Both the position numbers and the translations under genes were made by a program. Below the pieces are notes generated by a model. The model had not been told where the DNA came from and did no database searches. It saw nothing but the letters and a program-made list of their open reading frames with translations. A DNA stretch of 60,778 nt from NCBI GenBank assembly GCA_040878185.1, contig JBBDMS010000057.1, positions 1 through 60,778 on the forward strand. The letters are read 5' to 3'. Source of the stretch: JAWXBK01 sp040878185. GTDB lineage: Bacteria > Pseudomonadota > Alphaproteobacteria > Dongiales > Dongiaceae. This document shows positions 50,163-59,435 of this stretch, piece after piece (within the stretch, counting starts at the first letter, position 1; every line of letters starts with the position of its first letter).

Positions 50163-51866
50163 ATGGGCGAGAGTAACGCCAACGCGATTTTCGTGTTTTC
50201 GTCCGACAACTACAACACGACGCGCGAGCGGCTCATGGGCCGTCAGGCGGCGACCGAAGGCTTCCTGCGCGGCTTTGTGCGCCATGGCGGCGTCGATGAA
50301 TATTGGTGCTATTCGTTGCGGCGCGAAGACCTCGACACGTTCCGCAAACGCATCGCCGAGTTTGCCGGCAAACAGCGGCCCTGTTCGGCGGTGCCGCCGC
50401 TGGATTTCAGCGCCTGGTCCAAGGTCGGCATGCTGTATCGGCCGGGCCCCAATATCGGGCATTTCGCATGGCTGCGTCGCGGGTTCGGCCAGCGCAGCTA
50501 TTCGATCTGCGGCGTGACGCATACGACGGCCGAACATGTGGTGATGGACGGTATCGCCGAATCGGTGATCGGGCCGGTGCAGCCCTGGGATGCGCTCGTC
50601 TGTACCTCGCCGCAGGTCAGGGCGATGGTCGAATACATGGTCGACCAGCTTGCCGATTTCATGCTCGAGCGCTTCGGCGGAAAGGTTGCACCCAAGTTCA
50701 ATCTGCCGCTGATACCGCTCGGCGTCGATTGCGCATCGCTCGATCCGACGACGACGGCCGCCAAACGTGCGCGCACCGAGATGCGCAAGTTGCTCAAGAT
50801 AGGCGACAACGATATCGCTTATCTCTATGTCGGCCGGCTGACGCATGTCGAGAAGGCCAATCCGCTGGCAATGTATCTGGCTCTCGAACGGGCGGCGAAG
50901 CGGATGAAACGCAAGGTGCACCTCATCCATGCCGGCTGGTTCGCCAGCACCGACATCGAGCAGATTTTCAAGACAGCGGGGCGCGAATTCTCGCCGTCGG
51001 TGCAGCATCATTTTCTCGACGGACGGCGTGCCGAGATCCGCAACAATGTCTGGTTTGCCGGCGATGTCTTCACATCGCTCTCCGACAATATCCAGGAGAC
51101 ATTCGGGCTCACACCGATCGAGGCGATGGCGGCCGGCCTGCCCGTCGTCGTCAGCGACTGGGACGGCTATCGCTATACGGTTCGCGACGGCAAGGACGGG
51201 ATCGCGATTCCGACCTTCATGCCGCCCGGCGGGGACGGCGGCGAGATCGCGTTGCGCTACGCGAGCGGAATCGACGGCTACGGCCGATATTGCATGTCGA
51301 CAGCGCAGAGCATCGCCGTCGATGTCGAAGCCTGCGCCGATGCCTATGTGAAGCTCGCGGAAGACGCCGCCCTGCGCCGGACATTGGGCGAAGCGGGGCG
51401 CAAGCATGCGATGGCGACCTTCGATTGGAGCGTCGTCATCAAAGCCTATCAGGCGCTATGGGCGGAAATGGCCGAGAGCCGAAAATCGGCCGAGGAAAAT
51501 GCGCCGCCGAAATCGGGCAGGCCGTCGCGACCCCTGCGCGACGATCCGTTCACATTGTTCTCGAGCTATCCGACGGCGTCGATCGACGGCACCACGCTCG
51601 TCGAAGCGGTTCCGGGCGCCGATCCGTCGCAGATTCGCGCGTTCAAGGGATCGCCGCTGGCCAATCTGATGCCGTCCATCATTCTGCCGGATGCAGCTTT
51701 GGGCAGCCTTATCGAACGTGCCGCGCGTGGCCGCGCCACGGTCGAAGAGCTGGTGATCGAATCGCACAGCGTGCCGGCGGGCACGGTGCGGCGTTCGCTC
51801 GGATGGCTGGCGAAGAACGGGCTGGTGCGCCTGCGTCCGCCGGAAAAGAAACGTCGCCGCTCCTAG
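50163..51866 (+). CDS. Glycosyltransferase family 4-like protein
   Basis: A 567-residue protein. The N-terminal half includes an acceptor-like domain, and the GT-B donor domain has YVGRLTHVEKANPLAM, AGDVFTSLSDNIQETFGLTP and EAMAAGLPVVVSDWDGYR. The sequence continues with a roughly 100-residue C-terminal part that reads like a small winged helix (GRATVEELVIESHSVPAGTV). This tail is unusual for GT4. GGGGAG precedes ATG 50163. Together with the rhamnose operon it suggests surface glycan synthesis. Confidence 0.83.
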   Translation: MGESNANAIFVFSSDNYNTTRERLMGRQAATEGFLRGFVRHGGVDEYWCYSLRREDLDTFRKRIAEFAGKQRPCSAVPPLDFSAWSKVGMLYRPGPNIGHFAWLRRGFGQRSYSICGVTHTTAEHVVMDGIAESVIGPVQPWDALVCTSPQVRAMVEYMVDQLADFMLERFGGKVAPKFNLPLIPLGVDCASLDPTTTAAKRARTEMRKLLKIGDNDIAYLYVGRLTHVEKANPLAMYLALERAAKRMKRKVHLIHAGWFASTDIEQIFKTAGREFSPSVQHHFLDGRRAEIRNNVWFAGDVFTSLSDNIQETFGLTPIEAMAAGLPVVVSDWDGYRYTVRDGKDGIAIPTFMPPGGDGGEIALRYASGIDGYGRYCMSTAQSIAVDVEACADAYVKLAEDAALRRTLGEAGRKHAMATFDWSVVIKAYQALWAEMAESRKSAEENAPPKSGRPSRPLRDDPFTLFSSYPTASIDGTTLVEAVPGADPSQIRAFKGSPLANLMPSIILPDAALGSLIERAARGRATVEELVIESHSVPAGTVRRSLGWLAKNGLVRLRPPEKKRRRS

Positions 51867-51888
51867 TTCGCTTTCGGCTGGCCGGCGA

Positions 51889-52419
51889 TCAGTCCGATCC
51901 GCCTGTATTCTCGGGCTCCGGGACCCAGCTTTTGGCGCGCCATTCGGCCGTCTCGACGTCGCCTTGGGTCATCGATTCCCGGAAGCTCGAAAGCGCGCCG
52001 ATCACGCGATCGCGGTCCTTGCCGTTGGGCAGCCGATCGCGGGCCAGCAGAAGCCATTTATAGGCCTCGGTCATGCTGATCGCGACGCCCTGGCCGAGCG
52101 CATTCATCACGGCAAGACCGATCATGCCGTCGGGATTTTCCTGATTTGCCGCGCGGCGATAATAACTGTCGGCCTTGGTGAAGTTCTTCGCGGCGACGAG
52201 GCCGTAGTGATAGATCATGGCGACTTCGGCCTGGGCGCGGGCATTGCCCGCATCGGCGACCGGCAACAACTCATCGAGCGCCTTCAGAAAATCGTTGGCC
52301 TGCAGTGCGGCGAGACCTTCGTCGAGCCCGGCTTGCGCCGGTTGAACGCCGAATGCCGCGAGTGCTATCGCCAGCAGCATGCTTCGCAGGATTTTCCTAA
52401 CGATCATTCGGGCTGCCAT
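51889..52419 (-). CDS. Sel1-repeat protein, exported
   Basis: A 176-residue protein with a signal peptide (LRSMLLAIALAAFGVQPAQA, about 11-30) and two or three Sel1-like repeats: DAGNARAQAEVAMIYHYGLV, the AANQENPDGMIGLAVMNALGQG unit and YKWLLLARD. The start lies inside the end of rfbA; ATG 52419 or 52407 could be used. It sits at the end of the rfb operon and may be an assembly or regulatory accessory. Confidence 0.78.
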   Translation of the reverse strand: MAARMIVRKILRSMLLAIALAAFGVQPAQAGLDEGLAALQANDFLKALDELLPVADAGNARAQAEVAMIYHYGLVAAKNFTKADSYYRRAANQENPDGMIGLAVMNALGQGVAISMTEAYKWLLLARDRLPNGKDRDRVIGALSSFRESMTQGDVETAEWRAKSWVPEPENTGGSD

Positions 52420-53281
52420 CCGCGGCGATGCGCGCGAGGTACTTGCCGTATTCCGACGCGCGCAATTCGTTGGCCAGGTTCAGCAACGCATCGCGGTCGA
52501 TGAACCCCATGCGCCAGGCGATCTCCTCGACGCAGGCGATCTTGAGGCCCTGGCGGCGCTCCATGACGCGCACGAACTCGGCCGCTTCGAGCAGCGATTC
52601 ATGCGTGCCGGTGTCGAGCCAGGCGAAACCGCGCCCCATGCGCTCGACGGCGAGCGCGCCGTCGTCGAGATAGCGCTGATTGACGTCGGTGATCTCGAGT
52701 TCGCCGCGCGCCGAGGGTTTGGTCGCGGCGGCGATTTCGAGCACCCGATTGTCGTAGAAATAAAGCCCGGTCACCGCCCAGTTGGAACATGGCTGTTTCG
52801 GCTTCTCGACGATCCGCAGGGGCTTGTCCGCATGGTCGAATTCGACGACGCCATAGCGCTCCGGATCGTCGACCCAATAGGCGAATACAGTGGCGCCGTC
52901 GGTGCGGGCTGCCGCACGCGCCAGCATGTCGGTGAGCCCATGGCCGAAGAAGAGGTTGTCGCCCAGCACGAGCGCGCAACGGTCGGCGCCAACGAAATCG
53001 CGCCCGATGACGAAGGCCTGGGCGAGCCCTTCGGGGCGCGGCTGTTCGGCATAGCGGAGGTCGATGCCCCATTGCGATCCGTCGCCCAGCAGCTCGCGAT
53101 AGCGCGGCAGGTCGGTCGGGGTTGAGATCACCAATATGTCCCGGATGCCGGCGAGCATCAGCGTCGACAGCGGATAGTAGATCATCGGCTTGTCGTAGAT
53201 CGGCAAAAGCTGCTTGGTCACGGCACGGGTGATCGGATAGAGCCGCGTGCCGGCACCGCCCGCCAGAATGATGCCCTTCAT
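52397..53281 (-). CDS. rfbA: Glucose-1-phosphate thymidylyltransferase
   Basis: A 294-residue enzyme making dTDP-glucose from dTTP and glucose-1-phosphate, the first step of dTDP-L-rhamnose synthesis. The nucleotide motif GIILAGGAGTRLYPIT and the YDKPMIYYPLSTLMLAGI segment are diagnostic, and LGDNLFFGHG and TGLYFYD follow. Its ATG overlaps the rfbD stop by four bases. Confidence 0.96.
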   Translation of the reverse strand: MKGIILAGGAGTRLYPITRAVTKQLLPIYDKPMIYYPLSTLMLAGIRDILVISTPTDLPRYRELLGDGSQWGIDLRYAEQPRPEGLAQAFVIGRDFVGADRCALVLGDNLFFGHGLTDMLARAAARTDGATVFAYWVDDPERYGVVEFDHADKPLRIVEKPKQPCSNWAVTGLYFYDNRVLEIAAATKPSARGELEITDVNQRYLDDGALAVERMGRGFAWLDTGTHESLLEAAEFVRVMERRQGLKIACVEEIAWRMGFIDRDALLNLANELRASEYGKYLARIAADGSPNDR

Positions 53282-54189
53282 GCCCCGTCCTCGTCGTTGG
53301 CCCATGTGCCGGCCAGGATTTCGTCCACCGTTTCCCCGACGCTCTCGCGCCATGGTCGGGGGAGAATAGCGTAATCGCGGGCAATGCGGCTGCAATCCAG
53401 CGCCGAATTGGCGGGACGGCGCGCCGCCGTTGGAAAAGCGTCGCTGCTTGCGGGTTCGAGCAGCGGCGCCGGTCGGCCGTGGCCAGCGGCTGCGTCAAAA
53501 ACCGCCTCCGCCCAATCCCGCCGTGTCACATCGCCACCGCCGGCATAGTGATAGGTGCCAAAGCGGGTGTTGCCGTCGAGGATCGCTTTCGTCAGCGCGC
53601 CGATGGTCCGCGCGATATCGCCGGCGGCGGTCGGCGAGCCGCGCTGGTCGGTGACGACCGCGAGACGGTCGCGCGTGCGGCCGAGCTCCAGCATCGTCTT
53701 CACGAAATTGCTGCCGAACGGGCTGTAGACCCAGGCGGTCCGCAGGACGATATGCCGGTCATGGGCAGCGCGTACCGCGGCGTCGCCCTCGGCCTTGCTC
53801 GCGCCATAGACGGAAATTGGCGCTATCGGATCGTCTTCGACATACGGGCCGTTCTTGGCGCCGTCGAACACATAGTCGGTCGAGACATGAACGAGCGGCA
53901 GATCATGGCGGGCGCAGGCAGCCGCGATGCGGCCCGCGGCATCCCGATTGAGCGCGAAGGCGGCTTCGGGTTCGGCCTCGGCGCGGTCGACAGCCGTGTA
54001 GGCGGCCGCATTGACGACAAAGACGGGCTCAACATGCTCGATCGAGGCGAGCGGATCGCCGCTGCCGGCGAGATCGCATTCGGCGCGCCCGTGACAGACC
54101 GGCGCAAGGCCGGACGGCCAGGGGTTGCGCGCAAGCTCGCGGGCAAGCTGGCCCTTGCTGCCGAACACGAGCACCTTGCGATCAGACAT
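53278..54189 (-). CDS. rfbD: dTDP-4-dehydrorhamnose reductase
   Basis: A 303-residue NADPH reductase that makes dTDP-L-rhamnose. Visible are VLVFGSKGQLARELA at the N-terminus, VNAAAYTAVDRAE, the STDYVFDG strand, the YGASKAEGD active-site tyrosine and lysine, and TAWVYSPFGSNFVKTM. It starts five bases after the rfbB stop. The glycine motif is GSKGQLA, as in the family (GxxGQLG). Confidence 0.94.
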   Translation of the reverse strand: MSDRKVLVFGSKGQLARELARNPWPSGLAPVCHGRAECDLAGSGDPLASIEHVEPVFVVNAAAYTAVDRAEAEPEAAFALNRDAAGRIAAACARHDLPLVHVSTDYVFDGAKNGPYVEDDPIAPISVYGASKAEGDAAVRAAHDRHIVLRTAWVYSPFGSNFVKTMLELGRTRDRLAVVTDQRGSPTAAGDIARTIGALTKAILDGNTRFGTYHYAGGGDVTRRDWAEAVFDAAAGHGRPAPLLEPASSDAFPTAARRPANSALDCSRIARDYAILPRPWRESVGETVDEILAGTWANDEDGA

Positions 54190-54194
54190 AACGC

Positions 54195-55259
54195 TCAGGA
54201 CGTGACCGCACGGCCAAGGCCGAGCCGTTCGCCGCGATAGACGCCGCTGCGGATGCGTTCCCACCAGGCGCGATTGTCGAGATACCAGCGCACCGTCTTT
54301 TCGAGACCGCTGTCGAAATTCTCCTGCGGCCGCCAGCCGAGCTCGCGGCGCGTCTTGCCGGCATCGATCGCATAACGCAGATCGTGTCCCGGCCGGTCGG
54401 CGACGAACTCGATCAGCTCTTCGTGCCGGCGCGCGGGCTGGACGCGATCGAGGATCGCGCATACGCGCCGCACGACATCGATATTGGTTAATTCTGCATC
54501 GCCGCCGACATTGTACCTCTCGCCGATGCGGCCCGTTTCCATGATGGTGCGCAGCGCGCGCGCGTGGTCCTCGACATAGAGCCAGTCGCGCCGGTTTTCG
54601 CCGCGGCCATAGACCGGCAGCTTCTTGCCTTCGAGACCGTTGAGGATGATCAGCGGGATCAGTTTTTCCGGAAACTGGCAGGGCCCGTAATTGTTCGAGC
54701 AGTTACTGACGATTGCCGGGAAGCCGAAGCTCTGATGCCAGGCCCGAACCAGATGGTCGGCCGCGGCCTTGCTCGCCGAGTAAGGCGAATTCGGCTGATA
54801 GGGTGTTTCCTCGGTGAAGGCGCCTTCGGGGCCGAGCGATCCGTACACCTCGTCGGTCGAGACATGATGGAAGCGAAATCGCGTGCGTGCATCGCCCTCG
54901 AGTTCGTTCCAGTAGCGTCGCGCCGTCTCAAGCAGCACATAGGTGCCACGGATATTGGTGTCGATGAACGGCGCCGGCCCGTCGAGCGACCGGTCGACAT
55001 GGCTTTCGGCGGCGAGATGCATGATCGCCTCCGGCCGGTGCTCGCGAAGCACCCGCGCGACCGCGGCTTCGTCGCCGATATCGACATGCTCGAAGCGGTA
55101 GCGCGGATCGTCGGCGACGGGTGCTAGCGAATCCAGATTGCCCGCATAGGTCAGGCTGTCGAGATTGACGACGGACCAGTCGCTCTCGCGGATCAGAAGG
55201 CGGACCACGGCCGATCCGATAAAGCCGGCGCCGCCCGTGACGATGACGCTGCGGGTCAT
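54195..55259 (-). CDS. rfbB: dTDP-glucose 4,6-dehydratase
   Basis: A 354-residue extended SDR enzyme. The cofactor motif TGGAGFIGSAVVR, HLAAESHVDRS, the YSASKAAADHLVRAW active site and NCSNNYGPCQFPEKLIPL are all textbook for RfbB. It converts dTDP-glucose to the 4-keto-6-deoxy sugar. It follows rfbC by 60 bp on the same strand. Confidence 0.96.
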   Translation of the reverse strand: MTRSVIVTGGAGFIGSAVVRLLIRESDWSVVNLDSLTYAGNLDSLAPVADDPRYRFEHVDIGDEAAVARVLREHRPEAIMHLAAESHVDRSLDGPAPFIDTNIRGTYVLLETARRYWNELEGDARTRFRFHHVSTDEVYGSLGPEGAFTEETPYQPNSPYSASKAAADHLVRAWHQSFGFPAIVSNCSNNYGPCQFPEKLIPLIILNGLEGKKLPVYGRGENRRDWLYVEDHARALRTIMETGRIGERYNVGGDAELTNIDVVRRVCAILDRVQPARRHEELIEFVADRPGHDLRYAIDAGKTRRELGWRPQENFDSGLEKTVRWYLDNRAWWERIRSGVYRGERLGLGRAVTS

Positions 55260-55319
55260 AGGGTTACCAGACTTCGCGTTAACAGGCTGCCGCCGGTGCC
55301 GACTGCCGGCCCCGGCCGC

Positions 55320-55886
55320 TCATTCTTTGCCATATTCGAACGGCGTCCGGAACTCCCGGAATCCCGGTAGATTCCGGTCCTTGTCGGAAAGCACCGCCTG
55401 CTGCGGCCCGATCGGCCAGGCGACCGCCAGATCCGCGTCGTTCCACAGGAGGCCGCTGTCATGCGCGGCCGAGTAGGGCGCGCTCACCTTGTAGGCGACC
55501 ATGGTGTCCGGCTCGAGCGTGCAGAAGCCGTGGGCGAAACCCACCGGGATCAGAAACTGTTCGCCGCCCGTGGCCGTCAGTTCCGCCGTTACATGCTGGC
55601 CGTAAGTCGGCGAGCCGCGGCGAAGGTCGACCGCGATGTCGAGAATGCGGCCGGCGAGCACGTTCACCAGCTTCGCCTGCGCGACCGGCGGAAGCTGGAA
55701 ATGCAGGCCGCGCACCGTGCCGACGGGCCGCGACTGGGACAAATTGTCCTGACAGAAATCGATCGCGATGCCGGCCGCGGCGAGCGTCGCGCGGTTCCAG
55801 GTTTCGGCAAAGAAGCCACGCGTATCCACGAAGCGGCGCGGAATCAGGAGTTTCGCATCGGCAATCGCCGTCGGTTCGATCCGCAT
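55320..55886 (-). CDS. rfbC: dTDP-4-dehydrorhamnose 3,5-epimerase
   Basis: A 188-residue cupin-fold epimerase. Family words are DTRGFFAETW, FCQDNLSQS, GTVRGLHFQLPP (with the catalytic histidine), FLIPVGFAHGF and LLWNDADLAVAWP. CCGGAG stands before ATG 55886. As the first gene of rfbCBDA, its upstream 123 bp, shared with the divergent GT41 gene, should hold the operon promoter. Confidence 0.95.
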   Translation of the reverse strand: MRIEPTAIADAKLLIPRRFVDTRGFFAETWNRATLAAAGIAIDFCQDNLSQSRPVGTVRGLHFQLPPVAQAKLVNVLAGRILDIAVDLRRGSPTYGQHVTAELTATGGEQFLIPVGFAHGFCTLEPDTMVAYKVSAPYSAAHDSGLLWNDADLAVAWPIGPQQAVLSDKDRNLPGFREFRTPFEYGKE

Positions 55887-56009
55887 GATGCTCCGGAGAG
55901 ATGGGGTTTGCTGTGCGGCCGCATTATCGTGAGCCTCGCCGCCCCCGACAAGCAGCAGCGCGCGAGCGGCATTGTGCCCGCCACGCGCCAACCCTAGCCT
56001 GCGCCGGTC

Positions 56010-57992
56010 ATGAGGAAGCCGTCCAATCCCAGCACGCAGCCTGCCAATCCGGCACCCGGTCCGGACGGTACGGACAATGTCTCGATCGAGGCGGCGATGC
56101 GTGCGCTCGAAGCCGGCGACCTCACCGGGGCGCTCGATATCTGCGAGCGACGCCTGGCGGCCAACATGGCCGATGCGAAGGCGATCCAGCTTTTCGCCGT
56201 GATCCTGATGCGGCGCGGCGATCTCGCGGGCGCAAGCGGGACGATGAAGCGCGCGACCTCGATCGCGCCGAACGACGGCGAGATGTGGCGCAATTACGGG
56301 GCCATGCTCGGCCAGCAGGGTCGCATGCGCGAGGCGGTCGACGCGTTCTTCAAGGCGATCGATCTCAACAAGCGCGACGCAGTTGCCTATGCGCAGCTCG
56401 GCATGGCACTCGAAAATCTCGGACTTGGCGACGAGGCCGAACGTATCTACCGGCGCGGTATCGATGCCGATCCCGACAATGCGCAGAACTGGAAGCGGCT
56501 CGGCGAACGTCTCTTTGAGAAAAGGGATCTCAATGGGGCGATTGAGGCGACGGATCGCGCGCTTGACCTGCAGCCCGGCTACACCGAAGCGCTCGCCAAT
56601 CTCTCCAATCAGCTCCGCCAGGCCTGCGACTGGCCGGATCTGGGCAAGGTCGAGGCCGAGCTCGATGCGCAGACTGCCGACGCGATCGCCAACGGCCGGA
56701 AAACCGGCGAACCGCCGATGCTGTCGCTGATCCGCTCGCCCGACCCGGCGCGCCATCGTGCGATCGCCGATGCGACCTCGCGCGCGCTCGTGCAGCGCAT
56801 GCGTTCGCGCAATGCGGTTTTCCCGATGGAGGCCCGCCGGCGCAAACGAGAGCGCATCACGCTCGGCTATCTCGCCGCGACCTTCCACAATCATCCCGAT
56901 GCGCATCTCTGCTGTGGCATCTTCGAACGGCACGATCGCGACCGGTTCGCCGTCCGTGCCTATTCCTTCGGGCCCGACGATGGCAGCCCATACCGCCGCC
57001 GTATCGAGGCCGGCTGCGATGCGTTCGTCGATCTGCGCGGCGCCGATCCGGTCGATGCGGCGCAACGTATCTACGACGACGAGGTCGATATTCTGATCGG
57101 CATTACCGGGCATACGGTCGGCAGCCGGCTCGATGTCTGTGCGCTCCGTCCCGCGCCCCTGCAGGTTTCGTTTCTCGATTATCCCGGCACGATCGGCGGC
57201 GGCATTTTCGACTATCTGGTCGCGGATCCTGTCGTCGCGCCGGACGGGCATGAGGAATATTTCACCGAGACGCTGATCCGCATGCCGCATTGTTATCAGC
57301 CGAACGACGGCGACCAGAAAATCGCCGGTGCCCCGACGCGCGGCGAGTTCGGCCTGCCCGACGATGGGCTCGTGCTCGCCTCCTTCGTCAACAACTACAA
57401 GATCGATGCGGCGTTATTCCGCGTGTGGATGCGGCTGCTCGACGATCTGCCCGGGGGGGTGCTCTGGCTGTTGCGCAGCAACGATGCGGCGGAAGAAAAC
57501 CTGCGCCGCGAAGCGGATGCGTGCGGTATCGATCCGGCCCGCCTCGTGTTCGACGGCAAGCGCGCCAAGCCCGACCATCTGGCGCGTCTCGGGCTCGCCG
57601 ATCTCTGTCTCGATACGCTGCTCTATAACGGACACACCACGACCAGCGATGCGCTCTTCGCCGGTGTGCCCGTGGTCACGCTCGAGGGCCGGCATTTTCC
57701 GGGACGTGTCGCCAGCAGCATTCTGCGTACGCTTGGTCTGTCGGAACTGGTCGTCGGATCGCTCGAGGAATATCGCGCGGTCGCGCTCATGCTGGCGACC
57801 GATGTCGACGCCCGCACGGCGCTGCGTCAGCGCATCGCCGTCAATCGACCGCGCTGGCCGCTGTTCGATACCGAACGCTATGTGCGCAATCTGGAAAACG
57901 GATTCGAGCAGGCCTGGGCGCTGCACGTCGCGGGCTCCCTCCCGCGGCCGCTACGGCTTGTCGATCTGCAGCCTCTGGCCCGGGCGCGCTGA
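56010..57992 (+). CDS. SPINDLY-like GT41 protein (TPR + O-GlcNAc-transferase domain)
   Basis: A 660-residue protein. TPR units occupy about residues 30-210 (EMWRNYGAMLGQQGRMREAV, AYAQLGMALENLGLGDEAER). The C-terminal GT41 domain includes ITLGYLAATFHNHPDAHL, ITGHTVGSRLDVCALRPAP, SFLDYPGTIGGGIFDYLVAD, and YNGHTTTSDALFAGVPVVT. Bacterial members glycosylate proteins or act on surface glycans. It is divergent from rfbC, so fucose/rhamnose-type donors may be involved (inference). The last residues RALR-like tail is short. Confidence 0.87.
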   Translation: MRKPSNPSTQPANPAPGPDGTDNVSIEAAMRALEAGDLTGALDICERRLAANMADAKAIQLFAVILMRRGDLAGASGTMKRATSIAPNDGEMWRNYGAMLGQQGRMREAVDAFFKAIDLNKRDAVAYAQLGMALENLGLGDEAERIYRRGIDADPDNAQNWKRLGERLFEKRDLNGAIEATDRALDLQPGYTEALANLSNQLRQACDWPDLGKVEAELDAQTADAIANGRKTGEPPMLSLIRSPDPARHRAIADATSRALVQRMRSRNAVFPMEARRRKRERITLGYLAATFHNHPDAHLCCGIFERHDRDRFAVRAYSFGPDDGSPYRRRIEAGCDAFVDLRGADPVDAAQRIYDDEVDILIGITGHTVGSRLDVCALRPAPLQVSFLDYPGTIGGGIFDYLVADPVVAPDGHEEYFTETLIRMPHCYQPNDGDQKIAGAPTRGEFGLPDDGLVLASFVNNYKIDAALFRVWMRLLDDLPGGVLWLLRSNDAAEENLRREADACGIDPARLVFDGKRAKPDHLARLGLADLCLDTLLYNGHTTTSDALFAGVPVVTLEGRHFPGRVASSILRTLGLSELVVGSLEEYRAVALMLATDVDARTALRQRIAVNRPRWPLFDTERYVRNLENGFEQAWALHVAGSLPRPLRLVDLQPLARAR

Positions 57993-58249
57993 CGCGGGTT
58001 GCGCCGATCGCGCCCGGCGCGGTTGCGGGGTTTAAATCAACAGTTGAAGCGGAATATCCCCCGCAATCTGCGACAATCGGCCCCAAGACCGGCCGCGCCT
58101 CGTTTGTTACCGTTCGTCTGCGCCCGCTCCCGACAGAGCTCCGGGGGCCTCAGCCGACAATCCGGGATCCGTGTGCCGTTGCAGGTTACGCCGCAGCGGG
58201 CGCACCGTGTTCCCGGTCGAGACGCGACGGGAATACAGGGGGGCGCGCG

Positions 58250-59431
58250 ATGAACATCCATGAATATCAGGCAAAAGCCCTGCTGCGGCGCTATGACGTG
58301 CCGGTGCCGCGCGGGGACGTGGCGCATACGCCGCAGGAAGCCGAAGCCGTTGCCGAAGAGCTCGACGGCCCGGTCTGGGTTGTGAAAGCGCAGATCCATG
58401 CCGGCGGTCGCGGCAAGGCGGGCGGCGTCAAACTCTGCCGCTCGGTCAAGGAAGTGACGGCGACGGCCGATCATCTGCTCGGCATGCGGCTGGTCACGCA
58501 TCAGACCGGCCCTGAAGGCAAGGAAGTGCGGCGCGTCTACATCGAAACCGCCACCGACATCGCGCGCGAACTCTATGTTGCGCTGCTGGTAGATCGCGGT
58601 ACGGGCGGGATCACGATCGTCGCGTCGACCGAAGGCGGCGTCGATATCGAAGAAGTCGCGGCGAAAACGCCCGACAAGATCGTTACGCAGACTTTGCTGC
58701 CGGCAGCGCAGATGCAGAGCTTCCACGCGCGCAAGGTTGCCTTCGCGCTCGGGCTCGAAGGCCGTCAGGTGCACAAGATGGTCCGCCTGCTGTTGTCATT
58801 GCATCGCGCCTTCGTCGAACTCGACGCCAGCATGCTGGAGATCAACCCGCTGGTCGTGACCTCGGCCGGTCGCCTGGTCGCGCTCGATGCCAAGATGAGC
58901 TTCGACGACAACGCCCTGTTCAGGCATCGCGACATCGAAGAGCTGCGCGACGACATGGAAAGCGATCCCCTCGAGGTCGAGGCGGCGCGGCACGATCTCA
59001 ATTACGTCAAGCTCGACGGCGATATCGGCTGCATGGTCAACGGCGCCGGTCTCGCGATGGCGACCATGGACATCATCAAGCATTACGGCGGCCGGCCGGC
59101 CAATTTCATGGACATCGCCGGCGCGGCCACCAAGGAACGCATCGCGATCGCCTTCAAGCTGCTGGCGAACGATCCGGGCGTGCGCGGCATCCTGCTCAAC
59201 GTGTTCGGCGGGATGATGCGCTGCAATTCGATCGCCGAGGGTCTGGTGCAGGCGGCCCGCGAGATCGGTTACGACCGGCCCCTGGTCGTTCGTCTCGAAG
59301 GGACGAACGTGGAACTCGGTCGCAAGATTCTGAACGAGGCCGATTTGCCGATCATCGCGGCCGGCACGCTGGCCGAGGCGGCGCAGTCGATCGTCGCGGC
59401 GGTCGCCGCACGGACCAGGGCGGGAGGCTGA
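58250..59431 (+). CDS. Succinyl-CoA synthetase-like beta subunit (SucC/MtkA family)
   Basis: A 393-residue ATP-grasp subunit of an acyl-CoA ligase. It starts MNIHEYQAKALLRRYDVPVP and has VVKAQIHAGGRGKAGGVK and LEINPLVV. Two differences from ordinary SucC are seen: the usual FLDVGGGATKE loop reads FMDIAGAATKE, and MRCD reads MRCN. The pathway partners mdh and sucAB are not beside it. Succinyl-CoA or malyl-CoA formation are both possible; the choice cannot be made by eye. GGGGGG precedes the ATG. Confidence 0.85.
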   Translation: MNIHEYQAKALLRRYDVPVPRGDVAHTPQEAEAVAEELDGPVWVVKAQIHAGGRGKAGGVKLCRSVKEVTATADHLLGMRLVTHQTGPEGKEVRRVYIETATDIARELYVALLVDRGTGGITIVASTEGGVDIEEVAAKTPDKIVTQTLLPAAQMQSFHARKVAFALGLEGRQVHKMVRLLLSLHRAFVELDASMLEINPLVVTSAGRLVALDAKMSFDDNALFRHRDIEELRDDMESDPLEVEAARHDLNYVKLDGDIGCMVNGAGLAMATMDIIKHYGGRPANFMDIAGAATKERIAIAFKLLANDPGVRGILLNVFGGMMRCNSIAEGLVQAAREIGYDRPLVVRLEGTNVELGRKILNEADLPIIAAGTLAEAAQSIVAAVAARTRAGG

Positions 59432-59435
59432 GACA

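Noticed and set aside
55887..57290. Minus-strand frame of several hundred codons joined to rfbC
   Set aside because: It is antisense to the clear TPR-GT41 gene and has no domain features; rfbC starts at 55886 with its own ribosome site.
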